Assembly: GCA_947174985.1 (NCBI GenBank)
Contig: CAMWLB010000023.1
Coordinates: 1-18,285 of the forward strand
DNA from: an uncultured Lachnospiraceae bacterium
Lineage (GTDB): Bacteria; Bacillota; Clostridia; Lachnospirales; Lachnospiraceae
Length of the DNA: 18,285 bases
Reading direction: 5' to 3'
The notes under the pieces were generated by a model, which saw only the letters and a program-made list of their open reading frames with translations, ran no database searches and was not told the origin of the DNA. Positions 1 to 8,427 of the stretch are shown one piece after another (position 1 is the first letter of the stretch; every line of letters begins with the position of its first letter). The translations under genes were made by a program, and so were the position numbers.

Positions 1-3000
1 GGCATCCATGGCTTCCTTCCGGTCCTCCTCAAAGGCATTGGCTGTCATCGCCACAATCGGAATCGCCGCCTTGGCAGGATCATCCAGTTTCCGGATGGCT
101 CTTGTGGCCTGATAGCCGTTCATAATGGGCATCTGGACATCCATCAGGATCAAATCATAGGTGCCTGCAGGCTTCTCTTTCATCATCTCTACCGCGATGC
201 TTCCATCATCTGCTGTATCAACGAGGAAGCCTTCCGCCTCCAAAATCGTCTGCGCAATCTCCTGATTCAGTTCATTATCTTCCACCAACAGGACTTTCTT
301 TCCTTCAAAGTGCGGCGCGGAGTTTTCTGTTTCTTCCTCGCTTTCCTGTTCCGTGTAGGGCGCTGTCAGAATATTCCGCAGCTCTGAAAGGAATATCGGC
401 TTAGAGCAGAATGCCGTAACGCCGGCCTCTCTGGCCTCCTCCTCGATGTCTGACCAGTCGTAAGCAGTCAGTATAATAATAGGCGTCACATCTCCAATCA
501 CCCTGCGGATTCGACGGACAAGCTCTATACCGTTCATATCCGGCATCATCCAGTCAATGATATATGCACTATACGGCTCGTTTTGCTCCAATGCAAACTC
601 CGTACGAATCACTGCCTCTTTTCCCAAGGTCGTCCAGTCGGGATGCATACCGATGGCGGAGAGCATTTTGCTGACGCTGACGCAGGTATTCACGTCATCG
701 TCCACCACCAGAGCCCTGAGATCTGCTAACTGTTCCACCCGCTGGAATTGCTGGGGGCTGTCAGCAATCCGGAAACAGAGCTTTACGGTAAACTCCGAAC
801 CCTTTCCTTCCTCGCTTTCTACCGTAATCGTACCGCCCATCATGTCCACAATGTTTTTGGTGATGGCTAACCCCAAACCGGTTCCCTGAATACCGCTTAC
901 AGTGGCGGTCTGTTCCCGCTCGAAGGGTTCAAAAACGTGTTTTAAAAATTCGCGGCTCATGCCGATACCGGTATCCTTGACCCTGAATTCGTATGAAGCG
1001 CAGCCCTCCTGTGCTTCGGAAAGCTGGACAATGCGGACACTTACCATGCCGCCGGGCTTTGTATATTTCATGGCATTGCTCAGAATATTCAGAAGCACCT
1101 GATTCAGCCTAAGCTTGTCACAGATGATCGTCTCGTTTACCACATCCAGCGTGTCAATGTAAAATTCAAGCTGCTTTGATTTCACATCTGCCTGCACAAT
1201 GGTCTTCAAATCGTGCATAATTTCCGGAAGACTGGCCTCTTTTTCCTCAATCTTAACCTTGCCGCTCTCAATCCGGCTCATGTCCAGCACATCGTTTATC
1301 AGGCTCAGCAGATGGTTGCTGGAAGTCATGATCTTGCCCAGATAATCCTGTATCTGCGCCTTATTGTCAATATGAGTCACCGCCAGAGAAGTAAATCCGA
1401 TGATGGCATTCATGGGCGTGCGGATATCGTGGGACATATTATTCAGGAAGGTAGTCTTGGCATTGTTGGCATATTGAGCCTGCGCCAGCGCCTCCGCCAA
1501 AACCTCCTTCTGCTCCTGCTCCCTGCGGATCATTTCGTCAATATTCCGGAAGCCCGCAAGGATAAAGCCGTCCTGTCCCGAGTCGCTCTCTCCCATTTTT
1601 ACATAAGTATATTGAAAATGATGAACTTCTCCGTCCGTCTGTATGCGGTAGCTCCCCGTGTATTCCCCGTCCGAGTCCAGCTTCTCCCTGACTGTTTCCA
1701 GAGAAAGAGCCTCAGTGAGATACTGCTGGTCCTCCGGATGGACACGATCGCTGATGTATCGGGCCAAAACCGGCGCATATGGATTCTCTTCTTTGGATTC
1801 CTTTTTCAATCCCTCCGTCACATAACCATCCAATTTCACAATTCTGGCTGTAGCACGCTCCGCACTGATGGCAAAAATATTCGTATAGTCGCGGCTCAGC
1901 GCTTCTACAATGGCAAGCTGCTCTCCCAGCTCCCTGTTTGAACGCTCCGTTGCATTTAAAAGCTTCCTGTTCCACCGCCCCCTCAGAAAAAGTGTCAGAA
2001 TGACACAAATGATCAAAGCTACGCCCAGAGCTACAGCAACCATCACCTTCGGATTCCCCTGCATATATTGCAGAAGGCTCATATCCCCGGCAGTATAGGA
2101 GGTATATTTTAAAACCAGTTGATTCAGCATACCCTCCGGCATCTGCTGGATACACTTATTCAGTATAGTGATCAGTTCATGATCCGTGCTTTCACGAACA
2201 TACATCCGAAATTCCACGTTCATATCATTCACTATACTGTAATACAGGGAATTGGTAGTGTCATGGTTCACAAACAACTGTGCCGCATAGGCATATACAT
2301 ATGCGGCGTCCGCCTCTCTGTTCAGGACAGCCTGCAGCGCAGCCTCTCTGGTTGGATAGCTCAAAAATGCAACATCTTCCGGAAGCTCCGGCAAAACAAA
2401 ATTTTCTCTCCAGGAATCTGTTATGGCAACCTTTTTGACATCTCCGTCGAAATCCTGTCTTGTCACCCTTGCCACGCCCGTCGTCATGTAAGGGTCCGTA
2501 TTAAATCCGCGGTAAGCGGCTTCTTCCATAATGCCGCCGTCGCTAATCCTGTCAATGACCACATCCACGCCGTTGGCATCCGCTATAGCATCATAGGCCT
2601 TCCTATCCTCCGGCACTACGATTTCATAGGGCAGTCCGGCCAATTCCATGACACAGGCAAAATAATCCGGCAGAATACCTTTTAATTCCCCGTCTTCCAC
2701 ATAGGAGTAGGGCTCCCTGTCGCCGAGCGCAATTACGGTAATCGTCTTCTCTCCCGAAAGAACTTCCTGAATATAGGCCTGCTCACGCTCTGTAAAGGTG
2801 AACGCAAGAGAAGCGACCGAACCGTAGTACCGATAAAACAGCACATTTTCCCAGTCTCCCTCATGCAGATCCATCTGAATAATGGCATAGTTGATTTCGT
2901 CAAGCAGTTCTTTGTCATCTTTCCTGACAATTGCGTAAAAGTTATCCGTCTGGATAATGTCCAGCGTCTTTTCGTTTTCCGCCTTTCTTAAGTTACTGGA

Positions 3001-3657
3001 AAGGATCGCATCAATTTCGCCATTCTGCAGAGCGGCCACAAGGGCATCTGCATCATCGTATTCTTTTGTTTGATAGGAAAATCCCTTCTCCTCTGCAAAC
3101 TCCACCAGACTCTGGTTCTGACTGCTTCCCGTCAGCAGTCCCACCGTCATTCCATTATAAGAATTGTAATCACCGCTGCGCCGCTCTGTATTATCGGCCC
3201 GAACCGAGAGAACGGTACTATTTCTGCCGATAGGAAGAGAAAAGGCAAATTTCTCCTCCCGCTCCGAAGTCTTTCGGGCAGTGGTTACTATGTCTATCTC
3301 ACCGTTTTCCAGCATAGTCAGCATTTCACCCCAGGAGTTGTCATAGCCTGTGTACTGAAAATTCAGATGCGAATATTCGGATACGAGTTCAAGAAATTCG
3401 ATGCCGTAGCCGGTCAGCCTGCCCTCTTCGTCCTTCATGTGATAACCCTCAAAATAGAAGATGCCGGCTTTCACTGTCCGGTTATTGGACTGTCCGTCGT
3501 CGGCTGTTACTGTCATAAAATTGGATATGATAAAGATTAAGCCTGCCATAAATGCGGCAATTCTTCTGTACATCCTGTTTACAACCTGCATCAATCCTTT
3601 CTTCCGGGTACTCTCGATTTTTGAGAACGCCTTTCCTCTTTTTTGAATATTCTTCAC
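1..3657 (-). CDS. Hybrid sensor histidine kinase with two periplasmic binding domains and two receiver domains (3' end missing)
   Basis: This frame is open for 1219 codons and runs off the window start. It begins at GTG with AAGGAG 8 nt upstream; an in-frame TAA just before the RBS rules out an earlier start. Domains in order: signal/anchor (about residues 33-52), two SBP_bac_3-like solute-binding domains (about 60-275 and 295-515), a membrane helix (about 537-559), a PAS-like region (about 590-705), HisKA with H743 in SHDIRTP, HATPase_c with DTGIGM and GTGLGL boxes, receiver 1 (D1035 in IIDWMMPDM) and receiver 2 (VEDNELN start, D1173 in LMDVQMP). The last visible residues, PIVAMTANAFEED, lie near the end of receiver 2, so few residues or an HPt domain may be missing. 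The layout resembles BvgS/EvgS kinases, which sense extracytoplasmic signals and pass phosphate through a relay. The ligand and output regulator are not visible. Confidence 0.93.
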   Translation of the reverse strand, partial: MKNIQKRGKAFSKIESTRKKGLMQVVNRMYRRIAAFMAGLIFIISNFMTVTADDGQSNNRTVKAGIFYFEGYHMKDEEGRLTGYGIEFLELVSEYSHLNFQYTGYDNSWGEMLTMLENGEIDIVTTARKTSEREEKFAFSLPIGRNSTVLSVRADNTERRSGDYNSYNGMTVGLLTGSSQNQSLVEFAEEKGFSYQTKEYDDADALVAALQNGEIDAILSSNLRKAENEKTLDIIQTDNFYAIVRKDDKELLDEINYAIIQMDLHEGDWENVLFYRYYGSVASLAFTFTEREQAYIQEVLSGEKTITVIALGDREPYSYVEDGELKGILPDYFACVMELAGLPYEIVVPEDRKAYDAIADANGVDVVIDRISDGGIMEEAAYRGFNTDPYMTTGVARVTRQDFDGDVKKVAITDSWRENFVLPELPEDVAFLSYPTREAALQAVLNREADAAYVYAYAAQLFVNHDTTNSLYYSIVNDMNVEFRMYVRESTDHELITILNKCIQQMPEGMLNQLVLKYTSYTAGDMSLLQYMQGNPKVMVAVALGVALIICVILTLFLRGRWNRKLLNATERSNRELGEQLAIVEALSRDYTNIFAISAERATARIVKLDGYVTEGLKKESKEENPYAPVLARYISDRVHPEDQQYLTEALSLETVREKLDSDGEYTGSYRIQTDGEVHHFQYTYVKMGESDSGQDGFILAGFRNIDEMIRREQEQKEVLAEALAQAQYANNAKTTFLNNMSHDIRTPMNAIIGFTSLAVTHIDNKAQIQDYLGKIMTSSNHLLSLINDVLDMSRIESGKVKIEEKEASLPEIMHDLKTIVQADVKSKQLEFYIDTLDVVNETIICDKLRLNQVLLNILSNAMKYTKPGGMVSVRIVQLSEAQEGCASYEFRVKDTGIGMSREFLKHVFEPFEREQTATVSGIQGTGLGLAITKNIVDMMGGTITVESEEGKGSEFTVKLCFRIADSPQQFQRVEQLADLRALVVDDDVNTCVSVSKMLSAIGMHPDWTTLGKEAVIRTEFALEQNEPYSAYIIDWMMPDMNGIELVRRIRRVIGDVTPIIILTAYDWSDIEEEAREAGVTAFCSKPIFLSELRNILTAPYTEQESEEETENSAPHFEGKKVLLVEDNELNQEIAQTILEAEGFLVDTADDGSIAVEMMKEKPAGTYDLILMDVQMPIMNGYQATRAIRKLDDPAKAAIPIVAMTANAFEEDRKEAMDA

Positions 3658-3682
3658 GACTACATCTCCTTATCAATTCAAT

Positions 3683-3712
3683 AGTATGATGAACTTTATC
3701 TAAAAGTGACAA
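3683..3712 (-). promoter_or_regulatory. Candidate sigma-A promoter of the hybrid kinase gene
   Basis: Reading the minus strand, TTGTCA (3707-3712) is followed after 18 nt by CATACT (3683-3688), about 25 bp before the GTG start. Each box matches consensus only moderately. The rest of 3661-3954 (294 bases, between the divergent kinase and methyltransferase genes) is AT-rich and shows nothing else beyond a small ATAGC/GCTAT hairpin near 3841. Confidence 0.3.
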
Positions 3713-3903
3713 AACCTTTTTTAACATTACTTCATAAATTGTCTAAGTATGTCTGTTAACTTATCCTGCCGGCAACTTTCATACTATGTCTTTATGTCCG
3801 TATAAGGAATTTAATTAATGAATAAAAACTCAGACTAATTATAGCAAAAGCTATCTGTAGATTCAACAAATTTCAATCAATTCTTCCTGCCTGTTTTATT
3901 TTG

Positions 3904-3912
3904 TGTTATAAT
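3904..3912 (+). promoter_or_regulatory. Extended -10 promoter of the methyltransferase gene
   Basis: The sequence TGTTATAAT is an extended -10 element (TGn followed by a perfect TATAAT). The position 17 bp upstream (TTCCTG) is a poor -35, which extended -10 promoters tolerate. The start codon lies 43 bp downstream of the box. Confidence 0.5.
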
Positions 3913-3954
3913 AATTGCCAGCTTACATTTTATTCAAATGCAGGAGAAAAAATT

Positions 3955-4575
3955 ATGCTTGATCAAAAAGGATTTGATTTATGGGCGGACGGATATGACA
4001 AGTCCGTAGGTCTTTCTGAAGAAGATAACAGCTACCCGTTTGCAGGCTATAAAAAGGTACTGTCATCGATATACAATATGGTTCTGTGCAGGGAAAAGCC
4101 AACCGTCCTTGATATCGGTTTTGGCACCGGCACACTGACTGCAAAGCTTTATGCGCATGGGTGTGAAATATACGGACAGGACTTTTCAGACAGAATGATT
4201 GCACTGGCAAAAGAAAAAATACCGGACGCCCACCTCTACCAAGGGGATTTTTCGCAGGGCCTTGCCGTGCCCCTTTTGCAGAAATCTTATGACTTTATTA
4301 TCGCGACCTATTCGCTCCATCATTTGACCGATGAGCAGAAAATAACCTTTCTCCGATCTCTGCGCGGGCTGCTCGCGGACGGCGGTAAGATTCTCATAGG
4401 CGACGTTGCGTTTCAAACCAAAGCGGATATGGAAGCGTGCCGTCAGGCCGTGGGTGAGGAATGGGATGATGAGGAATTTTATTTTGTAGCCGAAGAACTG
4501 CAAAAGGAGTTTCCGGATATCCGGTTTGAGGCAATCTCGTACTGCGCGGGGGTATTTATTTTGCCAAACGCATAG
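3955..4575 (+). CDS. Class I SAM-dependent methyltransferase
   Basis: The product is a 206-residue soluble protein. Motif I is VLDIGFGTGT (residues 51-60), the glycine-rich loop that binds S-adenosylmethionine. An acidic residue follows in GQDFSDRM, and the later YDFIIATYSLHHL stretch corresponds to the motif IV region of the fold. The N-terminal FDLWADGYDKSV resembles the start of YrrT-like methyltransferases, but the substrate cannot be read from the sequence. The ATG at 3955 is chosen because AGGAG lies 8 nt upstream; an in-frame TTG at 3901 overlaps the probable promoter. The gene has its own promoter and is followed by a terminator-like inverted repeat, so it is probably monocistronic. 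Confidence 0.88.
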   Translation: MLDQKGFDLWADGYDKSVGLSEEDNSYPFAGYKKVLSSIYNMVLCREKPTVLDIGFGTGTLTAKLYAHGCEIYGQDFSDRMIALAKEKIPDAHLYQGDFSQGLAVPLLQKSYDFIIATYSLHHLTDEQKITFLRSLRGLLADGGKILIGDVAFQTKADMEACRQAVGEEWDDEEFYFVAEELQKEFPDIRFEAISYCAGVFILPNA

Positions 4576-4609
4576 TTTAGGAAATTGCGAAACTTTCTTG
4601 CAGGCTACA

Positions 4610-4686
4610 GGAAATAGTCAATAAAGACAAAAACGGGCAACTTGCCACTGCTTCGGAGTCCGTTTTTGTCTTTATTGACTGTTTCC
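4610..4686. repeat. Long inverted repeat, probable bidirectional terminator
   Basis: The arms at 4616-4636 and 4660-4680 are perfect 21-bp complements. Pairing extends outward to 4610 and 4686 with a single G-U, and inward by two more pairs, leaving a loop of about 18 nt. The right arm contains CCGTTTTTGTC and the left arm the mirror-image A-tract, so the core could terminate transcription from either side. It lies 35 bp after the methyltransferase stop. The stem is longer than an ordinary terminator needs, so a small palindromic mobile element is an alternative. No clear target duplication flanks it. Confidence 0.65.
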
Positions 4687-4703
4687 GCCACTTGCAAAAT
4701 AAA
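4675..4703 (+). promoter_or_regulatory. Candidate promoter of the lipoprotein-thioesterase pair
   Basis: TTGACT (4675-4680, five of six consensus bases) is followed after 17 nt by AATAAA (4698-4703, four of six). The -35 box is the end of the right arm of the inverted repeat. Confidence 0.4.
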
Positions 4704-4751
4704 TTTCACGATTACCTAAAAGTCATAACGGGAAGAAAGGAGCATGGCATA

Positions 4752-6719
4752 ATGGGAAAACTGCGGAAAAAATTTTTTATCTGTTTTTTGGGAAGCCTCC
4801 TCTTCCTGTCTGCCTGCAGTTCCCATGCAACGCGGGACGGGGCGGCGGTTCGAGATACCGTAAAGCAGGGCTATGCGGAAGCTGACACCGGAGAAACGGA
4901 GCCGAATGTGCCTGATACGGAAACATCGGATTCAAAACCGGAGGATGGAGAATCTCCTGCCGTATTTTACGAGTTTGGACCGCTTCCCGAACCCACAAGG
5001 CAGGGCTATGCGGAATACGCCGCCGTATTACTGGAGGACGCAGCATTTTATGATGCCACGACGCAGGAATACCGGCATTTAAGCGACTATATGCCGCCGC
5101 TTTTCAAGCACAGGCTTCTTAGTACGTCGGACTTCTGCCTCTCAGATATAGACAACGATGGCGTGAACGAGGTTTTTCTGCAGTACGACAGTCTGGATTC
5201 TTATCTGGTGTTTGACTATGAGGAGGATACTATATACGGCTACTGCTTCCATCAGCCTGAACTGTATTATCTGAAATATTATTTAGAAGTCTATGAAGAT
5301 ATCGGTCCCTGCATAGAACTGCGGAGCGATGGAACTTTTTGCAAAATCCTTTTTTCTCATGGGGAATACACGCTGATACCCATACCCGAACCGGATTCAG
5401 AGAACGGTGAATACACTGTATGGTATGCTTTTACCACGGAAAACCTTTTGGAAGTATTCCGACCCGATGAGTTAGCTGCCTATCTGGCAGAGCAGGAAGC
5501 GCTGACGGCGGAATGGACAAAGGGCTGGAAGGAAGAAGGCGAGGCATGGGAAGCCTTTTTAAGAGTTTTAAACGGTGATTTTACCCTGATTACAGATGTG
5601 GAAACCAGGTATTGGCTCGGACATCACTATTGGGAGGATATCGAAGAGTTTGGAGCTTGTACATGGAAATATGTTTTACTGGAAGACAATCTCGGAAGAC
5701 AGAGCCTGTTTATGCAATCTGACGAAGTATACGACTCTGACTTCTCGGCGCTGCTGTATTATGACGACGGGGAGCTGATATGCGCCGCTCTGGACATAGG
5801 GTATTACCACGATTTCTATGTCCCGCTTCGGGACGGGAAACTATTGTATATTTATGATTACTATAACACCACAGAGGAATCCATCATACAGATAAACACT
5901 GAATTTGAATATGTGTGGGAAACAGCATATGACACAATCCGGATTTATTATGAAATGTATGAAGAGTGTGATGACCCGAATAGTCAATATCAGTATTTTG
6001 CCGAACACTACGATGTTATCACAGGAATCGGTGAATACTATTTTGTGACAGAATCCAATGTCAGAACATATCAGGCGGAAGAAATAAGTATATCCACGAA
6101 AGAGCGGTGGGAAATTGAAAAGCTGTTCGACGAGAGGATTGTGCCGGATAACGCATGGAGAACCTGCCCTGAAAAGACAGACGCTGTCCTGCTGAATCTG
6201 GAGCAATTATTTGCAGAATATGATAGTCACAGTTCCTCCTGGTATCCCCTTGATTTTTTATATGCAGATTTTGAAAAAGATGGAAAAACTGCTGCCTTCG
6301 CTTTTAACGGAACTATTTGTCAGAGCGCGGAAATGTCCGATTTCCACTCTTATACATGGCCCTTTATGAGCTTTAGCGGTTCTGTCTGGTATGTGGATGA
6401 ACAAGGCTGCACCCTGTTGGAAGAAGAAATAACAACGGACGGCTATAAGCCAACCATCATTTCATACGAGGACGAACGCCATCTTCTCTACACGGCACAA
6501 CGCTATCAGGACAGTCACTATCAATCCCTTATGTCCTACGTCTGGGCGGTGCGGGATGGCAAACCCACACTGCTGTTTGAAACGCCGGGCTTCTGCAGGG
6601 TGGAGAACGGAAAACTAGTGTGCACAGATACCATCGAGGCGGCTGTCGAAGAGGACGACACCACGGAAAAGCGGTATTTTTACTGGGATGCCGCTTCAGG
6701 AACTTATAAAGAAGAATAA
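4752..6719 (+). CDS. Uncharacterised lipoprotein with Asp-rich calcium-loop-like motifs
   Basis: The product is a 655-residue secreted protein of unknown function. The start at 4752 has AGGAG 9 nt upstream and gives a typical lipoprotein signal: basic MGKLRKK, a hydrophobic run and lipobox LSAC with lipidation at C22. An acidic, Thr/Glu/Pro-rich linker follows (about residues 25-75). The rest is rich in Tyr, Asp, Glu and Trp. DIDNDGVNEVF (residues 132-142) resembles a DxDxDG calcium loop of the VCBS/FG-GAP or dockerin kind, and DFEKDG (506-511) is a weaker copy; these suggest a beta-propeller-like fold but do not prove it. No catalytic motif is recognisable. It is followed after 22 bp by the thioesterase gene on the same strand. 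Confidence 0.85.
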   Translation: MGKLRKKFFICFLGSLLFLSACSSHATRDGAAVRDTVKQGYAEADTGETEPNVPDTETSDSKPEDGESPAVFYEFGPLPEPTRQGYAEYAAVLLEDAAFYDATTQEYRHLSDYMPPLFKHRLLSTSDFCLSDIDNDGVNEVFLQYDSLDSYLVFDYEEDTIYGYCFHQPELYYLKYYLEVYEDIGPCIELRSDGTFCKILFSHGEYTLIPIPEPDSENGEYTVWYAFTTENLLEVFRPDELAAYLAEQEALTAEWTKGWKEEGEAWEAFLRVLNGDFTLITDVETRYWLGHHYWEDIEEFGACTWKYVLLEDNLGRQSLFMQSDEVYDSDFSALLYYDDGELICAALDIGYYHDFYVPLRDGKLLYIYDYYNTTEESIIQINTEFEYVWETAYDTIRIYYEMYEECDDPNSQYQYFAEHYDVITGIGEYYFVTESNVRTYQAEEISISTKERWEIEKLFDERIVPDNAWRTCPEKTDAVLLNLEQLFAEYDSHSSSWYPLDFLYADFEKDGKTAAFAFNGTICQSAEMSDFHSYTWPFMSFSGSVWYVDEQGCTLLEEEITTDGYKPTIISYEDERHLLYTAQRYQDSHYQSLMSYVWAVRDGKPTLLFETPGFCRVENGKLVCTDTIEAAVEEDDTTEKRYFYWDAASGTYKEE

Positions 6720-6741
6720 AACATGTATGGAGGATTGTCTT

Positions 6742-7215
6742 ATGCTCAAACCAAAGAAAGTTTCAGATTCATTGACCGAACAGGTCCATATCGTCATTTC
6801 CCCCGATATTAACAGCTTTGGACGGCTTTTCGGCGGACAACTTTTAAAATGGATAGACGAGGTTGCAGGCGCAACGGCAAGAAGGCATTGCGGGCGGAAT
6901 GCCACAACTGCCGCTATCGACAACCTGCAGTTTAAGTCCGGCGCCTTTTTAAACGACGTCATTGTGCTGATTGGCAGGGTTACCTATGTGGGGCGTACCT
7001 CCATGGAAATCCGCGTGGACACCTACAAGGAGGCGGACGACGGCACCCGCACGCCCATCAACCGTGCCCATTTTGTCATGGTCTGCATGGGTGATGACGA
7101 CAAGCCGACGGAAGCGCCTCCACTGGTTCTGGAAACTCCCGCCGAACAGATGGAGTGGGAAAATGCAAAAAAACGCCATGAACTCCGGCTCACCCGCAGA
7201 AAAGAAGGATTTTAA
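6742..7215 (+). CDS. Hotdog-fold acyl-CoA thioesterase
   Basis: The product has 157 residues, a normal length for single-domain YciA/BACH-type acyl-CoA thioester hydrolases, which cleave acyl-CoA to free acid and CoA in the cytoplasm. The diagnostic N-terminal part is INSFGRLFGGQLLKWIDEVAG (from residue 23), with N24, the FGG turn and the acidic residue D39 expected at the active site. It is followed by a TTAAIDNLQF strand and the RAHFVMV strand. The ATG at 6742 is chosen for its GGAGG 8 nt upstream; the in-frame ATG at 6727 has no comparable site. It follows the lipoprotein gene by 22 bp with no terminator, so the two are probably co-transcribed. Acyl chain preference cannot be inferred. Confidence 0.9.
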   Translation: MLKPKKVSDSLTEQVHIVISPDINSFGRLFGGQLLKWIDEVAGATARRHCGRNATTAAIDNLQFKSGAFLNDVIVLIGRVTYVGRTSMEIRVDTYKEADDGTRTPINRAHFVMVCMGDDDKPTEAPPLVLETPAEQMEWENAKKRHELRLTRRKEGF

Positions 7216-7227
7216 GGAAACGTTTCT

Positions 7228-8289
7228 TTACCACTCTTTAAAACTGATATTTAAATCTACATCGCCTCCGATACCGTCAATCCTTCCCGTATCCGAATAC
7301 TGCCATACGGCATATTCATAGGGGAAGTACAAATTAATATCGTAGTAGGCAAACCATTTGTCCACATCTTCAAATTCCGCCATGTTAATCAACACGCTCC
7401 ACATTTCCATGTTGGCATAAATCATGGGGGTATAGCCTGCCTCCTTGATTCTGTCTATGAAAATGTGCGCCATTCTGGTCCGTTCTTCCACACTGAGCTG
7501 GTTCATGCGTCCATCTGGATCGCCCGTTTTTTCCACGTCGTACACAATCGGATAAGACACATCATAGCCCGCTATGGTCTCCAGTACCAAATCCGCTTCC
7601 TCAAGTGCCTCCTCGTCTGTAATTGCCTGTGAAAAGAAGTACACGCCGACCTTGATGCCCGCCGCTGACGCGCCTTTTACATTGTCCTCAAACTTTTCGT
7701 CCAGAACAAGCTTGCCTTCCTGTCCGTAGCCCCTGACGCCGACACGGATAAAGACATACTCCACGCCCTGTGCCGCCACCTTATTCCAGTCGATATTTCC
7801 CTGATAGCGGGACACATCAATGCCCTTGTGAGATACTACTTCGCCGTTTTCCACATACTGCAGTTCTCCTGTCTCCAGCACCTGCAGATTCTCCTGCAAG
7901 AGACTGTGCTGCTTCAAATCGTCGCGGATAGGCACGAAATGAAACCTGCCGTTGCTGACCACCACGATATGATTCGGATAAAAGGGACGCAGCGTGCTCA
8001 CTGTCGAAGTTCCGCCTTCCAGACTCTGCAGTATCTGGTTTAGAATGGAATCGGATGTCTCCGCCCTCGCACTCTGCTCCGCCTGTGCGACAGCCTCCGC
8101 CAGCATAAGGTTGACCTCTTCCTCCGAATACATCACCACATCAATCTCCGCATTCGCTTCCACCGCTTCGTCCTTCTGCCGTATCTTATCGTATATCAGC
8201 AACGCCGCTACCACTACCACCGTCATCGCAACCAGACAAGCCAGAATTGTCATTATGTAAAACGTAATTTCCTTTTTCTTTCGATTCAT
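7228..8289 (-). CDS. Membrane-anchored GH25 lysozyme-like muramidase
   Basis: The product is a 353-residue type II membrane protein. It has a basic start, one membrane helix (about residues 10-35), an acidic Ala/Glu-rich region (40-95) likely to be helical, a small domain of unknown type (about 98-153) and a C-terminal GH25 domain (about 155-353). GH25 enzymes cut the MurNAc-GlcNAc bond of peptidoglycan. The expected acidic residues are present: D158 in KGIDVSRYQG and the D251/E253 pair in PIVYDVEKTG; the closing DVDLN motif is near the end. A GAGGA site precedes the ATG closely. It is transcribed in the same direction as sigF and lies 138 bp downstream of it, but has its own promoter candidates. 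It converges on the thioesterase gene, with 12 bp between the stops. Confidence 0.92.
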   Translation of the reverse strand: MNRKKKEITFYIMTILACLVAMTVVVVAALLIYDKIRQKDEAVEANAEIDVVMYSEEEVNLMLAEAVAQAEQSARAETSDSILNQILQSLEGGTSTVSTLRPFYPNHIVVVSNGRFHFVPIRDDLKQHSLLQENLQVLETGELQYVENGEVVSHKGIDVSRYQGNIDWNKVAAQGVEYVFIRVGVRGYGQEGKLVLDEKFEDNVKGASAAGIKVGVYFFSQAITDEEALEEADLVLETIAGYDVSYPIVYDVEKTGDPDGRMNQLSVEERTRMAHIFIDRIKEAGYTPMIYANMEMWSVLINMAEFEDVDKWFAYYDINLYFPYEYAVWQYSDTGRIDGIGGDVDLNISFKEW

Positions 8290-8344
8290 ATTTCCTCATT
8301 TCTACCCTATAGGTAATTGTATTGTCTGCCGTCAATATAGTCTC

Positions 8345-8373
8345 ATTATACCCTATAACCGGCACAATTGGAA
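8345..8373 (-). promoter_or_regulatory. Candidate promoter of the GH25 gene
   Basis: A perfect TATAAT (8345-8350) lies 55 bp before the start codon, with a weak -35 TTCCAA (8368-8373) at 17-bp spacing. A second candidate downstream pairs TTGACG (8330-8335) with TATAGG (8306-8311) at 18 bp. The sequence alone does not choose between them. Confidence 0.4.
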
Positions 8374-8395
8374 AGTGGAAAGTAAAGGTTTTCAG

Positions 8396-8411
8396 AATAT
8401 CTTAAGATATT
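8396..8411. repeat. 16-bp perfect AT-rich palindrome after sigF
   Basis: AATATCTTAAGATATT is its own reverse complement. It lies 16 bp past the sigF stop and upstream of the GH25 promoter candidates. No T-run follows on the minus strand, so it is not a standard intrinsic terminator; a dimeric repressor site is possible. Confidence 0.6.
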
Positions 8412-8427
8412 AACGCCGCATAGCTTT

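Noticed and set aside
1213..2685. Plus-strand frames of 242 and 188 codons and a minus-strand frame of 147 codons
   Set aside because: All are shadows of the hybrid kinase, whose own frame is open throughout and carries every expected kinase and receiver motif.
3661..3954. CRISPR, tRNA or small RNA in the AT-rich divergent gap
   Set aside because: No repeat units, cloverleaf or strong hairpin with U-run is visible. Only promoter-like boxes and a 5-bp hairpin are present.
7216..7227. GAAACGTTTC palindrome between convergent stops as a terminator
   Set aside because: The stem is only five pairs with no loop and no long U-run on either strand. It is too weak to call.
8320..8360. Sigma-F/G-type promoter for the GH25 gene (GTATA followed by GGCAGACAAT)
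   Set aside because: The -10 half misses key bases of the GGnRAnAnT pattern. A sigma-A reading is at least as good.
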